Below are positions 17,338-25,077 of a stretch of 64,000 nt of DNA, in pieces; positions within the stretch are counted from its first letter, which is position 1; each line of letters opens with the position of its first letter. The position numbers and the translations under genes are program-made. The notes below the pieces were generated by a model. The model searched no databases. It was not told the origin of the DNA and saw only the letters and a program-made list of their open reading frames with translations. The stretch is from an uncultured Paracoccaceae bacterium (GTDB lineage: Bacteria; Pseudomonadota; Alphaproteobacteria; Rhodobacterales; Rhodobacteraceae): the NCBI GenBank assembly GCA_947489325.1, contig CANLDA010000014.1, forward strand, positions 1-64,000, given 5' to 3'.

Positions 17338-19557
17338 ATGCCTTTGCAATCTCATCTTGATAACAAAGCGCTTGAGGAGCTGGAAAAACAGTATGACTCG
17401 GCACTCAATACCCGTGACAACGGGCCTGTTGTCACCAAGGTAATTTATTGGGCGACAATTTGCTTTGCTCTGTATCACCTTTGGACCGCAGGCTTTGGAA
17501 CGCCTGTGGATCATGTGCATATGGGCATCCACCTGTCTGGTCTATTTCTGTTCATTTTTGTGGGCTTTCCACTGATCAAAACGGCACAGAGCCTGACTTG
17601 GAATGGCCCGCGCGCGCTCTCGCCAGGCAATGTGCCGCTGTATGATTGGGCGATGGCAGGGCTGGCGATTGGGGCCTCTGTCTTTTTGTGGTTCAGCTGG
17701 CGTGGCTTTACGGGGTTTGGCTTTGATATTCCCGAACAAGCGCTACGTCAGGGCAACCCGACCGGGCTTGATGTGTTTTTCGGCACTGTGTTGGTTTTGA
17801 CTGTTCTAGAAATTGCGCGCCGCACCATCGGCTTTGTGTTGCCTCTGATCATTCTTGTGTTCATGAGCTATGCGCTGTTTGGCCCCTATATGCCCGCGCA
17901 AATTTTGAAACATCCCGGCGTCGACTGGCGGCAATTTGTCAACAATATGTATTTCCCATCCGAGGGCATTTTTGGTGTCACGCTGTGGGTCGTGTCGACC
18001 GTGGTGTTCCACTTTGTTTTGTTTGGGGTCGTGGCGCAACGCATGGGCCTTGGGCAGTTTTTTGTCGATAACGCGATGATCCTTGCGGGGCGTTATACGG
18101 GTGGGCCTGCGAAGGTGTCGGTTGTGTCCTCGGCCTTTTTTGGCACGATCTCGGGTTCGTCCATTGCCAACACAGTGTCCACGGGGTCATTGACCATCCC
18201 GAACATGAAAAAGATGGGATACCCCGCGCATTTTGCAGGCGGAGTAGAGGCCGCGGCGTCGGCCGGGGGGCAAATCACTCCACCAATCATGGGGGCGGCG
18301 TCCTTCCTGATGGCGGAATATCTTGAGGTGCCATACACCACCATCGTGATTGCCGCGATTGTGCCTGCGATGATGCATTATATCGGTGTCATCTCGATCG
18401 TGCACTTCACCGCCAAACGTCTTGGCCTGAACGCATATCCCAAAGAGCAATTGCCAAATTTCCTGAAAGTATGGCGCGAAGGCTGGTTCACCATCATTCC
18501 GCTGATTGCGTTGTTGGTGGTGCTGTTCTCTGGCTATTCACCAAATATGGCGGCGTTCATGGGGCTTAATCTGTGCGTGGTTGTGGGGTTCTGTGCCTTT
18601 AACAAACCTGCGTCTTTGATTGTGCCCTTTGCCTTACTTGGCTTCATATTCTGGAAGGCCTCTCCCTATAGCGGTGAAGGGTTTTCCCCCACGATTGCCG
18701 GGACATTGGCGGCGCTGACCATTATGGGCACGTTGCATCGCAACGAACGCCAAAGCTTTCGTGATCTGTTCGATAGCTTCCACGTGGGGGTTCAATACGC
18801 GCTGGCTGTAGGTGCAGCCTCGGCGGCGGTGGGTATCGTTGTTGGCGTGATCAACACAACGGGCGTTGGGTTCCGTCTGGGGTTCATGGTGACAGGTGGC
18901 GCGGCAGACATGGCGCAAAACTTGGCACCTTTCTTTGACTGGACCGGCCTAGAGGCATTTTCCCAAAGCGCGATCCAGCAGTTCCTGTCGCTGGTTCTGA
19001 TTGCGATGGCCTGTATCCTGATGGGGGCGGGTCTACCAACCACGGCGCTCTATATCATGCTGGTGGCCGTGGCGACGCCTGCGCTCAGCCAACTGGGTGT
19101 ACCGCCGCTCGCTACGCATATGTTCGTGCTTTACTATGGTGTGATTTCGGAAATTACCCCGCCGGTCTGCGCTTCTGCTTATGCGGCGGCAGGGATCGCA
19201 GGGGCCAATCCGTTCCGCACAGGGGTCAGTGCCTTTACGCTGGGTCTGGGTAAGCTGATGGTGCCCATGGTGTTCGTTTATGCCCCCACGATGTTGATCG
19301 TGTTGCCAGAGTATTTCACATGGTTCAGCTTCCTTCAGGTGTCCTTGACCTGTGCGCTTGGTGTCTTTGCGATTGCCACCGCGGTCTCGGGGTATTTCCT
19401 GTCGCAACTGAACGGTGTGTGGCGTCTGGTGATGGCGATTGGCGGGCTGTTGTTGGTTGCCCCAAGCGGGGGCTCTGATCTGGCATCGCTGGTGATCTTT
19501 GTGCCTGTCCTGTTGCAGCAGGTCGCCATGCGCAAGCGCGAAGGGGCCGCCGCATGA
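17338..19557 (+). CDS. TRAP transporter, fused small/large permease subunits (TAXI type)
   Basis: A 739-residue inner-membrane protein in which the 4-helix DctQ-like part and the 12-helix DctM-like part are fused, as is usual for TAXI systems. After an N-terminal cytosolic stretch of about 40 residues come roughly 16-18 hydrophobic segments. The DctM core contains FFGTISGSSIANTVSTG and ASAGGQITPPIMGAASFL (about residues 265-325), and ILMGAGLPTTALYIM in the second repeat. It should work with the preceding binding protein as a sodium-coupled high-affinity importer. Its last four bases overlap the oxidoreductase start, linking uptake to catabolism. Confidence 0.92.
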   Translation: MPLQSHLDNKALEELEKQYDSALNTRDNGPVVTKVIYWATICFALYHLWTAGFGTPVDHVHMGIHLSGLFLFIFVGFPLIKTAQSLTWNGPRALSPGNVPLYDWAMAGLAIGASVFLWFSWRGFTGFGFDIPEQALRQGNPTGLDVFFGTVLVLTVLEIARRTIGFVLPLIILVFMSYALFGPYMPAQILKHPGVDWRQFVNNMYFPSEGIFGVTLWVVSTVVFHFVLFGVVAQRMGLGQFFVDNAMILAGRYTGGPAKVSVVSSAFFGTISGSSIANTVSTGSLTIPNMKKMGYPAHFAGGVEAAASAGGQITPPIMGAASFLMAEYLEVPYTTIVIAAIVPAMMHYIGVISIVHFTAKRLGLNAYPKEQLPNFLKVWREGWFTIIPLIALLVVLFSGYSPNMAAFMGLNLCVVVGFCAFNKPASLIVPFALLGFIFWKASPYSGEGFSPTIAGTLAALTIMGTLHRNERQSFRDLFDSFHVGVQYALAVGAASAAVGIVVGVINTTGVGFRLGFMVTGGAADMAQNLAPFFDWTGLEAFSQSAIQQFLSLVLIAMACILMGAGLPTTALYIMLVAVATPALSQLGVPPLATHMFVLYYGVISEITPPVCASAYAAAGIAGANPFRTGVSAFTLGLGKLMVPMVFVYAPTMLIVLPEYFTWFSFLQVSLTCALGVFAIATAVSGYFLSQLNGVWRLVMAIGGLLLVAPSGGSDLASLVIFVPVLLQQVAMRKREGAAA

Positions 19558-20813
19558 ACACATCCCAAACGGCCCAAGGACCAGATGTCACGGTCCTTGG
19601 TGCCGGGATTGTCGGCATTTGCAGCGCCTTGTCGCTGGCAGAAAAAGGATTTCGGGTGCGTCTGGTTGATCGTGATGCCCCCGGTCAGGCCACAAGCGCC
19701 GGCAATGCAGGCATTATTTCGCCGTGGTCGGTGGTGCCGCAATCCATGCCGGGGCTGTGGAAACACGTGCCGGGGTGGTTGATGGACCCGCTTGGCCCGG
19801 TCACGATAAAACCCACCTATTTGCCACGTGTGGCGCTTTGGGGCTTGCGGTTTTTATACGAAGGCCGCGCATCGCGGGTGTCGGAAATTGCGAATGCGAT
19901 GGATCTGCTCAACCGGGATTGTGTGTCGCTGTTTCGCCAGCATCTGCAAGGCACCGGGCATGAAAATCTTGTGACCGACAGTTACTATGTACATGCGTTT
20001 CGCGATCCCAAAGGCGGCAATCTGGACGCGTTGGATTATGTGATCCGTCGCGAAAAGGGGGCCGACATTGAACGCATCGGTGCGGATGAGTTGCGCCGCG
20101 AAGAACCCGCATTGAGTCCGGACTTCAAATCCGCGATCCTGATCAAAGGGCAGGCACGGGCCACATCTCCGGGGCGTATTGGCGCTGTGCTGGCAGAGAA
20201 ATTTCAGGCCATGGGCGGAGAGATTATCCGTCAGGAGGTCAAGGCCATCTTGCCCCAAGAGGGCGGGGGGTGGCAGTACACAACTGATGTTGGTAGTGAA
20301 TTCACCCCCAAACTCGTGCTTGCCATGGGGGTGTGGTCGGCAGAATTGTTGAAACCCCTTGGCATTCGCATTCCGATGCAGGCCGAGAGGGGCTATCATG
20401 TGTCGTTTTGTGCGCCGGGCGTCAGTCTGAACCATTCGGTTATGGATATGGATATGAAATTCGTCGCCTCCTCGATGGAGGAAGGCCTGCGTGTGGCTGG
20501 CACCGCCGAGTTTGCCGGATTGGATGCACCGGTGAATGAAAAACGCCTCAAGGGGTTGACCAAACTTGCCGGACGCATGTTGCCCGATCTGAATGCAGCA
20601 GAATTTACCACTTGGTCCGGACAACGCCCAAGCCTACCCGACAGCTTGCCATGCATTGGCGAGATCGATGGCTTTCCTGACTTGATCGGGGCATTCGGGC
20701 ACAGCCACTATGGCCTGATGATGGCGCCCAAGACCGGCCGCATCGTCGCTGATCTGATTGATAATACTATCTCTAACACAGACCTGTCGCCCTATCGCGT
20801 GCGGCGCTTTTAA
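19554..20813 (+). CDS. FAD-dependent oxidoreductase, D-amino acid dehydrogenase-like (DAO family)
   Basis: 419 residues. An N-terminal dinucleotide-binding motif VTVLGAGIVGICSALSLAEKG (about residues 12-32) binds FAD, followed by SAGNAGIISPWSVVP as in DadA. The C-terminal part HSHYGLMMAPKTGRIVADLI is the conserved FAD-contacting end of the DAO fold. The family oxidises amine carbons of D-amino acids, sarcosine or related compounds. It overlaps the TRAP permease gene by four bases (ATGA) and is followed by a racemase-superfamily gene, so it probably deaminates the imported compound or its D-isomer. The exact substrate is not visible. Confidence 0.82.
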   Translation: MNTSQTAQGPDVTVLGAGIVGICSALSLAEKGFRVRLVDRDAPGQATSAGNAGIISPWSVVPQSMPGLWKHVPGWLMDPLGPVTIKPTYLPRVALWGLRFLYEGRASRVSEIANAMDLLNRDCVSLFRQHLQGTGHENLVTDSYYVHAFRDPKGGNLDALDYVIRREKGADIERIGADELRREEPALSPDFKSAILIKGQARATSPGRIGAVLAEKFQAMGGEIIRQEVKAILPQEGGGWQYTTDVGSEFTPKLVLAMGVWSAELLKPLGIRIPMQAERGYHVSFCAPGVSLNHSVMDMDMKFVASSMEEGLRVAGTAEFAGLDAPVNEKRLKGLTKLAGRMLPDLNAAEFTTWSGQRPSLPDSLPCIGEIDGFPDLIGAFGHSHYGLMMAPKTGRIVADLIDNTISNTDLSPYRVRRF

Positions 20814-20825
20814 AGGACATAAACA

Positions 20826-21554
20826 ATGACCATTCATCCTGGCGGGCAAAATATCTGCGGTGTGTCTATTGGCGTTCTGGCGCTGGAAAGTTATTTCCCA
20901 AAGCCTCCGGGCCATATCAAAAACCCATCCAGCCTGAATTTCACCGTGTATTATGAAATGCTGGACGGGATCACGGTCCCAACCCTGTTGGCCAATCCCA
21001 CCGGGGAAATGAAAGACCGCCTAATTGCGGCCGCCAAACGGCTTGAGGCCAAGGGTGTGCATGCGATTACTGGCTCTTGTGGCTTTCTGGCGATCTTTCA
21101 AAAAGAGATCGCGGCAGCGGTGTCCATTCCGGTGTTTGTGTCTTCGCTTATTCAGGTGCCGCTGGTCTATCAGATGACGCAGGGTCCGGTGGGGGTGGTG
21201 ACGGCATCAGCCACCTCATTGACAGATAAGCACTGGGACGGGGTGGGGGCATCTCATGTACCGGTAGTTGTGCAGGGCCTTGATCATACGGATGAATTCG
21301 CCACTGTGATCCTGCGCAACGAACGCACTGCGATGGATTTGGCTAAGGTCGAAGCGGAGGTTCTGGAGGCCGTGCAGTCCATGGTTGATCAAAACCCAGA
21401 CATCCGTGCGATCGTGCTGGAATGCACCGACCTGCCGCCTTATGCACATTCCCTGCAACGCGCCGTGAAACGCCCGATTTTCGATCTCACAACCCTGTCA
21501 GGCATGGTGCATGAGGCCGCAACACGGCAAGCCTATGCTGGGTTTATTACCTAA
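20826..21554 (+). CDS. Asp/Glu/hydantoin racemase-superfamily protein
   Basis: 242 residues. Two candidate catalytic cysteines stand in the expected places: ITGSCGFLA (C85) and AIVLECTDLPPYA (C200), as in cofactor-independent aspartate, glutamate and hydantoin racemases. The start follows an AAAGGACATAAACA spacer closely behind the oxidoreductase gene (12 bases), so it is the last gene of the TRAP operon. A racemase here would convert the imported isomer into the form the oxidoreductase uses. It could instead be an isomerase or decarboxylase of the same fold. Confidence 0.75.
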   Translation: MTIHPGGQNICGVSIGVLALESYFPKPPGHIKNPSSLNFTVYYEMLDGITVPTLLANPTGEMKDRLIAAAKRLEAKGVHAITGSCGFLAIFQKEIAAAVSIPVFVSSLIQVPLVYQMTQGPVGVVTASATSLTDKHWDGVGASHVPVVVQGLDHTDEFATVILRNERTAMDLAKVEAEVLEAVQSMVDQNPDIRAIVLECTDLPPYAHSLQRAVKRPIFDLTTLSGMVHEAATRQAYAGFIT

Positions 21555-21573
21555 ACCTATTTAATTTGGGACA

Positions 21574-21597
21574 GCTGGCGGGATTTACCCTGCCAGC
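21574..21597. terminator. Hairpin between convergent genes
   Basis: GCTGGCGGG (21574-21582) pairs with CCCTGCCAGC (21588-21597) with a small bulge. It lies after the racemase gene and overlaps the last codons of the convergent isomerase gene. No strong T run follows, so termination is plausible rather than certain. Confidence 0.45.
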
Positions 21598-22328
21598 AAT
21601 CTGCCCATATCACTCAGTTGTGGGCGTATCCCGGCAAGATGCATCATATGCCAGGCCAGCGCGATGTTTGAAGAAATCACTGGCTTGCCAATACGCTTTT
21701 CAGCCTCGGCCACAATGCCGACAACCCGCAGATTCGTACAAGAGGCAAACACCAAATCGCACTCTGCCTGCGAAGCAACGGTTTCAATGGCCGCCAGCGT
21801 GGCCTGTTCGGAAATCTTGGCGACAACGCGGTCATCCGGTTCTTCAAACGACCCAAACCCGGCAATTTCCAGTCCAGCCTCTTCAAAACGACTGCGCATG
21901 CGCGCGCTGACATCCGGGGCATAGGGGGTCAAAAACCCAATGCGCTTTGCACCAAGATGGCGACAGGCGGCAATGGTTGCAGCTAATGGATCCGTGACCT
22001 GAACACCGGGCTTTGCCTCTCGCACCAGATCATGTACCCGCTCTGATCCGATCACTGAACTGGCCGAGGTACAGCCATAGGCGATCACGTCAAAATCCAA
22101 CGCTTCAGGCAACATTGCCGCCGCTGCGGGCATGTCATCGGCCATCTGACCCAATGTTTCGGATGTGATCGCAGGCACCATCGGAATACGTGTATGATAA
22201 AGCGCCACTGCCGGATCATTAAATATCCGCGCGAATTCAGGCTCCAGCGTTTCGTCGGTTTGTAAGACAATTGCGCCAAATGTCGCCTTGGTGCCGATGC
22301 CCGCATCAGTCGCATAAGCCAGAGCCAT
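21585..22328 (-). CDS. Maleate isomerase / arylmalonate decarboxylase-family enzyme
   Basis: 247 residues of the Asp/Glu racemase fold. The two active-site cysteines are C86 in AYGCTSASSVIG and C197 in VFASCTNLRV, matching the pair in maleate cis-trans isomerases and arylmalonate decarboxylases; the EutA-type proteins of ectoine degradation belong to the same family. It converges on the TRAP operon and probably belongs to the same catabolic locus, but has its own promoter. Whether it isomerises, decarboxylates or racemises cannot be decided from sequence alone. Confidence 0.75.
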   Translation of the reverse strand: MALAYATDAGIGTKATFGAIVLQTDETLEPEFARIFNDPAVALYHTRIPMVPAITSETLGQMADDMPAAAAMLPEALDFDVIAYGCTSASSVIGSERVHDLVREAKPGVQVTDPLAATIAACRHLGAKRIGFLTPYAPDVSARMRSRFEEAGLEIAGFGSFEEPDDRVVAKISEQATLAAIETVASQAECDLVFASCTNLRVVGIVAEAEKRIGKPVISSNIALAWHMMHLAGIRPQLSDMGRLLAG

Positions 22329-22466
22329 GAGATGTCCTCAAATCAAAAACCAGATGCGATACGCCTAAGGCATGTCTGAGCGACCTGTCTTGTCCTAAAA
22401 CGTCGTCGATGGCCCCAAACAAGCTGTTTCCGACCCTTCCTGCCTTTCAGGAAGACCCGAAATCAT

Positions 22467-22513
22467 CTTCTTCTTGGGGGAAATATCTCGGGGGTCCGGG
22501 GGCTGGCCCCCGG
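22467..22513. repeat. Intergenic G/C-hairpin repeat, copy 2
   Basis: CTTCTTCTTGG then AAATATC, then a hairpin made of CCGGGGGC and GCCCCCGG (about 22497-22513). It lies between the 5' end of the isomerase gene and the 3' end of cobF, in the same orientation as copy 1 at 7559. Confidence 0.65.
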
Positions 22514-22532
22514 CACGGCGTTTGCAAAAATG

Positions 22533-23288
22533 TCAATCGGTTCTGCGCAAAAGATAGATGTCCATGATCCAGCCATTTTTGGCGCGCTCTGCCGCGCGCG
22601 TCTGAATGATTTGGTCGCTGACCTCATGCAATGGCCCCTGCACCAGTACCTGCAAGGGCATGCCGACATAGCCTCCCCACCAGATGTGCAGTCCCTCTTG
22701 CGCAATATGTTGAAACGAACATTCCCCGTCCAGCATCACCGCCACCACACTTACGCCTGCAGGCCAGCCTTCTTCGCGCAAACGGCGCCCTGTGGTAATC
22801 TGTACGGCAGCGCCCAGATCGTTCAACGGGATGGCATGTGCGGCGGTCAGCATTTGCAGCGACGTGATGCCGGGCACCACATTGATGTGCAGCTCGCGTC
22901 CCTGCGCCAACAGACGATCGGCAATACGCAGCGTGGAATCATAAAGCGACGGATCCCCCCAGACCATCAAAGCAACATGCGCATCCTTGTCGGTGTGGGT
23001 ATCAATCAATCCGGCCCAGATCGTTGCCAGCGCATCATGCCATGTGTTCACCCCATCCAGATACTTGGGCGTATTGGCGTCACGTACGGGGTAATCAAAC
23101 TCCACGATCTTGGGAGGTGTTGTTAGTATATCTGCGGCAATCATGCGGCGCAGATCGGCCAACTCGGTTTTCTCATCGCCTTTGCGGGGCAACAGGATGA
23201 CATCGGCACTTTCCAGCGTGCGAATGGCCTGAAGCGTCAGGTGCTCTGGATTGCCAGATCCGATGCCAACGAGTGAAAGTGTGATCAT
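22533..23288 (-). CDS. cobF: Precorrin-6A synthase (deacetylating) CobF
   Basis: A 251-residue SAM-dependent tetrapyrrole methylase of the aerobic cobalamin route. It methylates precorrin-5 at C-1 with loss of the acetyl group, giving precorrin-6A. The N-terminal SAM motif LVGIGSGNPEHLTLQAIRTL and internal ALMVWGDPSLYDSTLRI and VVPGITSLQMLTAAHAIPL are characteristic. It is transcribed after the CbiM-like gene (72 bases between them) and therefore probably comes under the riboswitch at 24105-24212, apart from the other cob operons. Confidence 0.93.
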   Translation of the reverse strand: MITLSLVGIGSGNPEHLTLQAIRTLESADVILLPRKGDEKTELADLRRMIAADILTTPPKIVEFDYPVRDANTPKYLDGVNTWHDALATIWAGLIDTHTDKDAHVALMVWGDPSLYDSTLRIADRLLAQGRELHINVVPGITSLQMLTAAHAIPLNDLGAAVQITTGRRLREEGWPAGVSVVAVMLDGECSFQHIAQEGLHIWWGGYVGMPLQVLVQGPLHEVSDQIIQTRAAERAKNGWIMDIYLLRRTD

Positions 23289-23315
23289 GCCGAGTGCCTC
23301 TCATTACAGGTACGA

Positions 23316-23334
23316 CCCCCGCAAAGCACGGGGG
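23316..23334 (-). terminator. Small hairpin between the CbiM-like gene and cobF
   Basis: CCCCCG and CGGGGG pair across a seven-base loop in the 72-base gap. No T run follows on the transcribed strand, so it may protect mRNA or attenuate rather than terminate. Confidence 0.35.
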
Positions 23335-23360
23335 CCACACATTTTCAAGCGTTGTCAGGC

Positions 23361-24036
23361 TTAGACGCCCTTATAAACGCGTTCTGACAGCAAACCGCTG
23401 CCTTCCAGACGATACAGAGTTTTCGCACCAGCCAAAACAGCAAGATCGGCAATCGGCTCAATCAGGATCACCAGCATGTAGGCCCCACCAAAGGTCACGA
23501 TATTCGCCATGTTTTCAGCGCTAAAACCCTGACCATGAATTGCCCAAAAGGCCATCCATGCAACAGCGCCGACTTGATAAGCCGTCGAAAGGGCCAAAGC
23601 CTGAGAGTATTTCAGATCAACATAGGCCGTGTTAGGCGCAATCAGACGTGTTGCCAGTGCGGACACCACAAACAGCGGCACCAGCAAGGTGGTGGTGTTC
23701 ATGAAATATTGCGGTATGTCCGCAGGCGCAAAGAATAGCTCCTGCGCCAACAAACCGAAAGCCAGACCAATTGCGGTCGGACCTACTCCGAAAATCAAAA
23801 GGAGGGTGGAGCCGAGGATGAAATGCACCTCAGAGATACCAACCGGGAATTTTGGGGACGCTTCAAAAAAGACAAAAACTGCAAGGGTTGCCAACAGCGC
23901 GCGTGCCAAAGCTGAGCACAGTTCACAGGCTGGTGGTTTTGATGATCTCATTTACGGTATAGGTGGCTGCACCTGCAGCCGTAACATACGACAGCGTGAT
24001 TTTTGCGCCGGTGACAACACCGGGTTCGATATGCAT
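23361..24036 (-). pseudogene. CbiM-type cobalt transport membrane protein, split by a +1 frameshift
   Basis: Read from ATG 24036, which has AAGGAG eight bases upstream, the frame gives 37 residues beginning MHIEPGVVTGAKITLSYVTA, the expected CbiM-like N-terminus, then stops at TGA 23925-23923. The rest of the protein continues in the frame one base further on, to 23361: FPVGISEVHFILGS, LAQELFFAPADIPQYFMN and NTAYVDLKYSQALAL are conserved CbiM-family blocks. Skipping the T before GAA at the stop joins the halves at the expected spacing, so one extra base explains the break. The remainder is intact over about 190 codons. It could be a sequencing error, a recent mutation or a recoding site. The role would be inner-membrane cobalt uptake under B12 control. 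Confidence 0.8.
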
Positions 24037-24104
24037 TTTGAATGCTCCTTTTCAGCCGTGTAAACCCCGCACGACAAGGATGGTAAGGAATGGGCAAGCC
24101 CACG

Positions 24105-24212
24105 GCTCATACATCTGGCCGGTCTCCGGGCGTGTGAGTTGAGCCTAGGCCCTGTGGTCTCCGCCTTCCCGTTTCATTCCCTTGAATGTGGTTCTGAGGA
24201 ACACCAAAGATA
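24105..24212 (-). ncRNA. Cobalamin riboswitch upstream of the CbiM-like gene
   Basis: On the minus strand the order of conserved boxes is: GGTGTTCC...GGAACC-like arm at about 24190-24205, GGGAATGAAACGGGAA, GCGGAGACCACAGGGCC, then CCCGGAGACCGGCCAGATG at about 24112-24135. This is the core of B12-binding leaders in alphaproteobacteria. A short hairpin (GTGGGC/GCCCA) and the ribosome-binding site of the transporter gene follow within 75 bases, so control is probably at translation initiation. It should switch off cobalt uptake and cobF when adenosylcobalamin is plentiful. Confidence 0.85.
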
Positions 24213-24280
24213 GGGACTTGTAGAAAGCATCCGCATGTCGGAGCAAGGCGCAAACCGGCGTCCTGTGTGCAAATAACGCA

Positions 24281-24325
24281 ACCAACTGCCGCTCCTTAGC
24301 GGATGCAATTGGGGCAGCAGTTGGT
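24281..24325 (-). terminator. Structured terminator-like region after cobA
   Basis: ACCAACTGC (24281-24289) pairs with GCAGTTGGT (24317-24325), and an inner hairpin CCGCT/AGCGG (24289-24302) nests inside. It lies between the cobA stop and the riboswitch and probably ends the cobL-cobA transcript. No long T run is seen on the 3' side. Confidence 0.5.
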
Positions 24326-24354
24326 GTGTGGGTCTTTTTCGAACACTGAAAGGA

Positions 24355-25077
24355 TTAATCTTGCTCGGCGAGCTCGCCAAACAGGATCAAACCCGGCGCC
24401 ATGCCAACGTCTTCTTTCAGTTGTGTGGCCAAATCCTGCATGGTGGTGCGCTGTAAGGTTTGTTCCGGATGGCTGACGTTTTCGGCCAAAAGGGCGGGGC
24501 AGTCGCGGCGCAAGCCGGTGGCAAAGAGTTTTTCGGCGAGTTCCGGAAAGGTGCGCTTGGGCATGAACAAAACTGTGGTTGCACCCGGGTCAGCCAAGGC
24601 CTGCAGGTTCAGATCACCCGGCAAGGCACCCGCAACGTCATGGCCGGTTACAAATTGCACACGCCGCGCTACAAGACGACGAGTGAGGGGGATGCCAGCC
24701 GCAGCAGCCGCAGCACAGGCCGAGGTCACACCGGGAATGATTTCATAGTCGATACCATGGGCACGCAACTCGGTGATTTCTTCTTCGAGGCGGCCAAAAA
24801 TGCCGCTGTCGCCGGATTTCAGGCGTACCACGCGTGCACCAGTTTTGGCGTAATCCACCAAGAGGCGGCTGACATGATCCTGTTTTGGTGAGGGTCGACC
24901 TGCGCGTTTGCCAACGCCGACGAGATCCGCGTCAGGTCCGGCGTGTTCAAGGATTGGACCTGCTGACAGATCGTCGAACAGGATCGCCTCGGCGTTTTTG
25001 AGACGATTTACGGCCTTGACGGTCAACAACTCGGGATCACCCGGGCCGGAGGAAACGAAACTGACAAATCCGCTCAT
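24355..25077 (-). CDS. cobA: Uroporphyrinogen-III C-methyltransferase CobA (SUMT)
   Basis: 240 residues. This enzyme adds two SAM-derived methyls to uroporphyrinogen III to make precorrin-2, the entry to the corrin branch. SSGPGDPELLTVKAVNRL near the N-terminus, VVRLKSGDSGIFGRLEEE and PGVTSACAAAAAAGIPLTRR are standard SUMT blocks. It has no CysG-like dehydrogenase/chelatase fusion, so it is a dedicated CobA. The ATG overlaps the cobB stop by four bases, and cobA is the last gene of the cobL-cobE-cobM-cobB-cobA operon. Confidence 0.93.
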   Translation of the reverse strand: MSGFVSFVSSGPGDPELLTVKAVNRLKNAEAILFDDLSAGPILEHAGPDADLVGVGKRAGRPSPKQDHVSRLLVDYAKTGARVVRLKSGDSGIFGRLEEEITELRAHGIDYEIIPGVTSACAAAAAAGIPLTRRLVARRVQFVTGHDVAGALPGDLNLQALADPGATTVLFMPKRTFPELAEKLFATGLRRDCPALLAENVSHPEQTLQRTTMQDLATQLKEDVGMAPGLILFGELAEQD

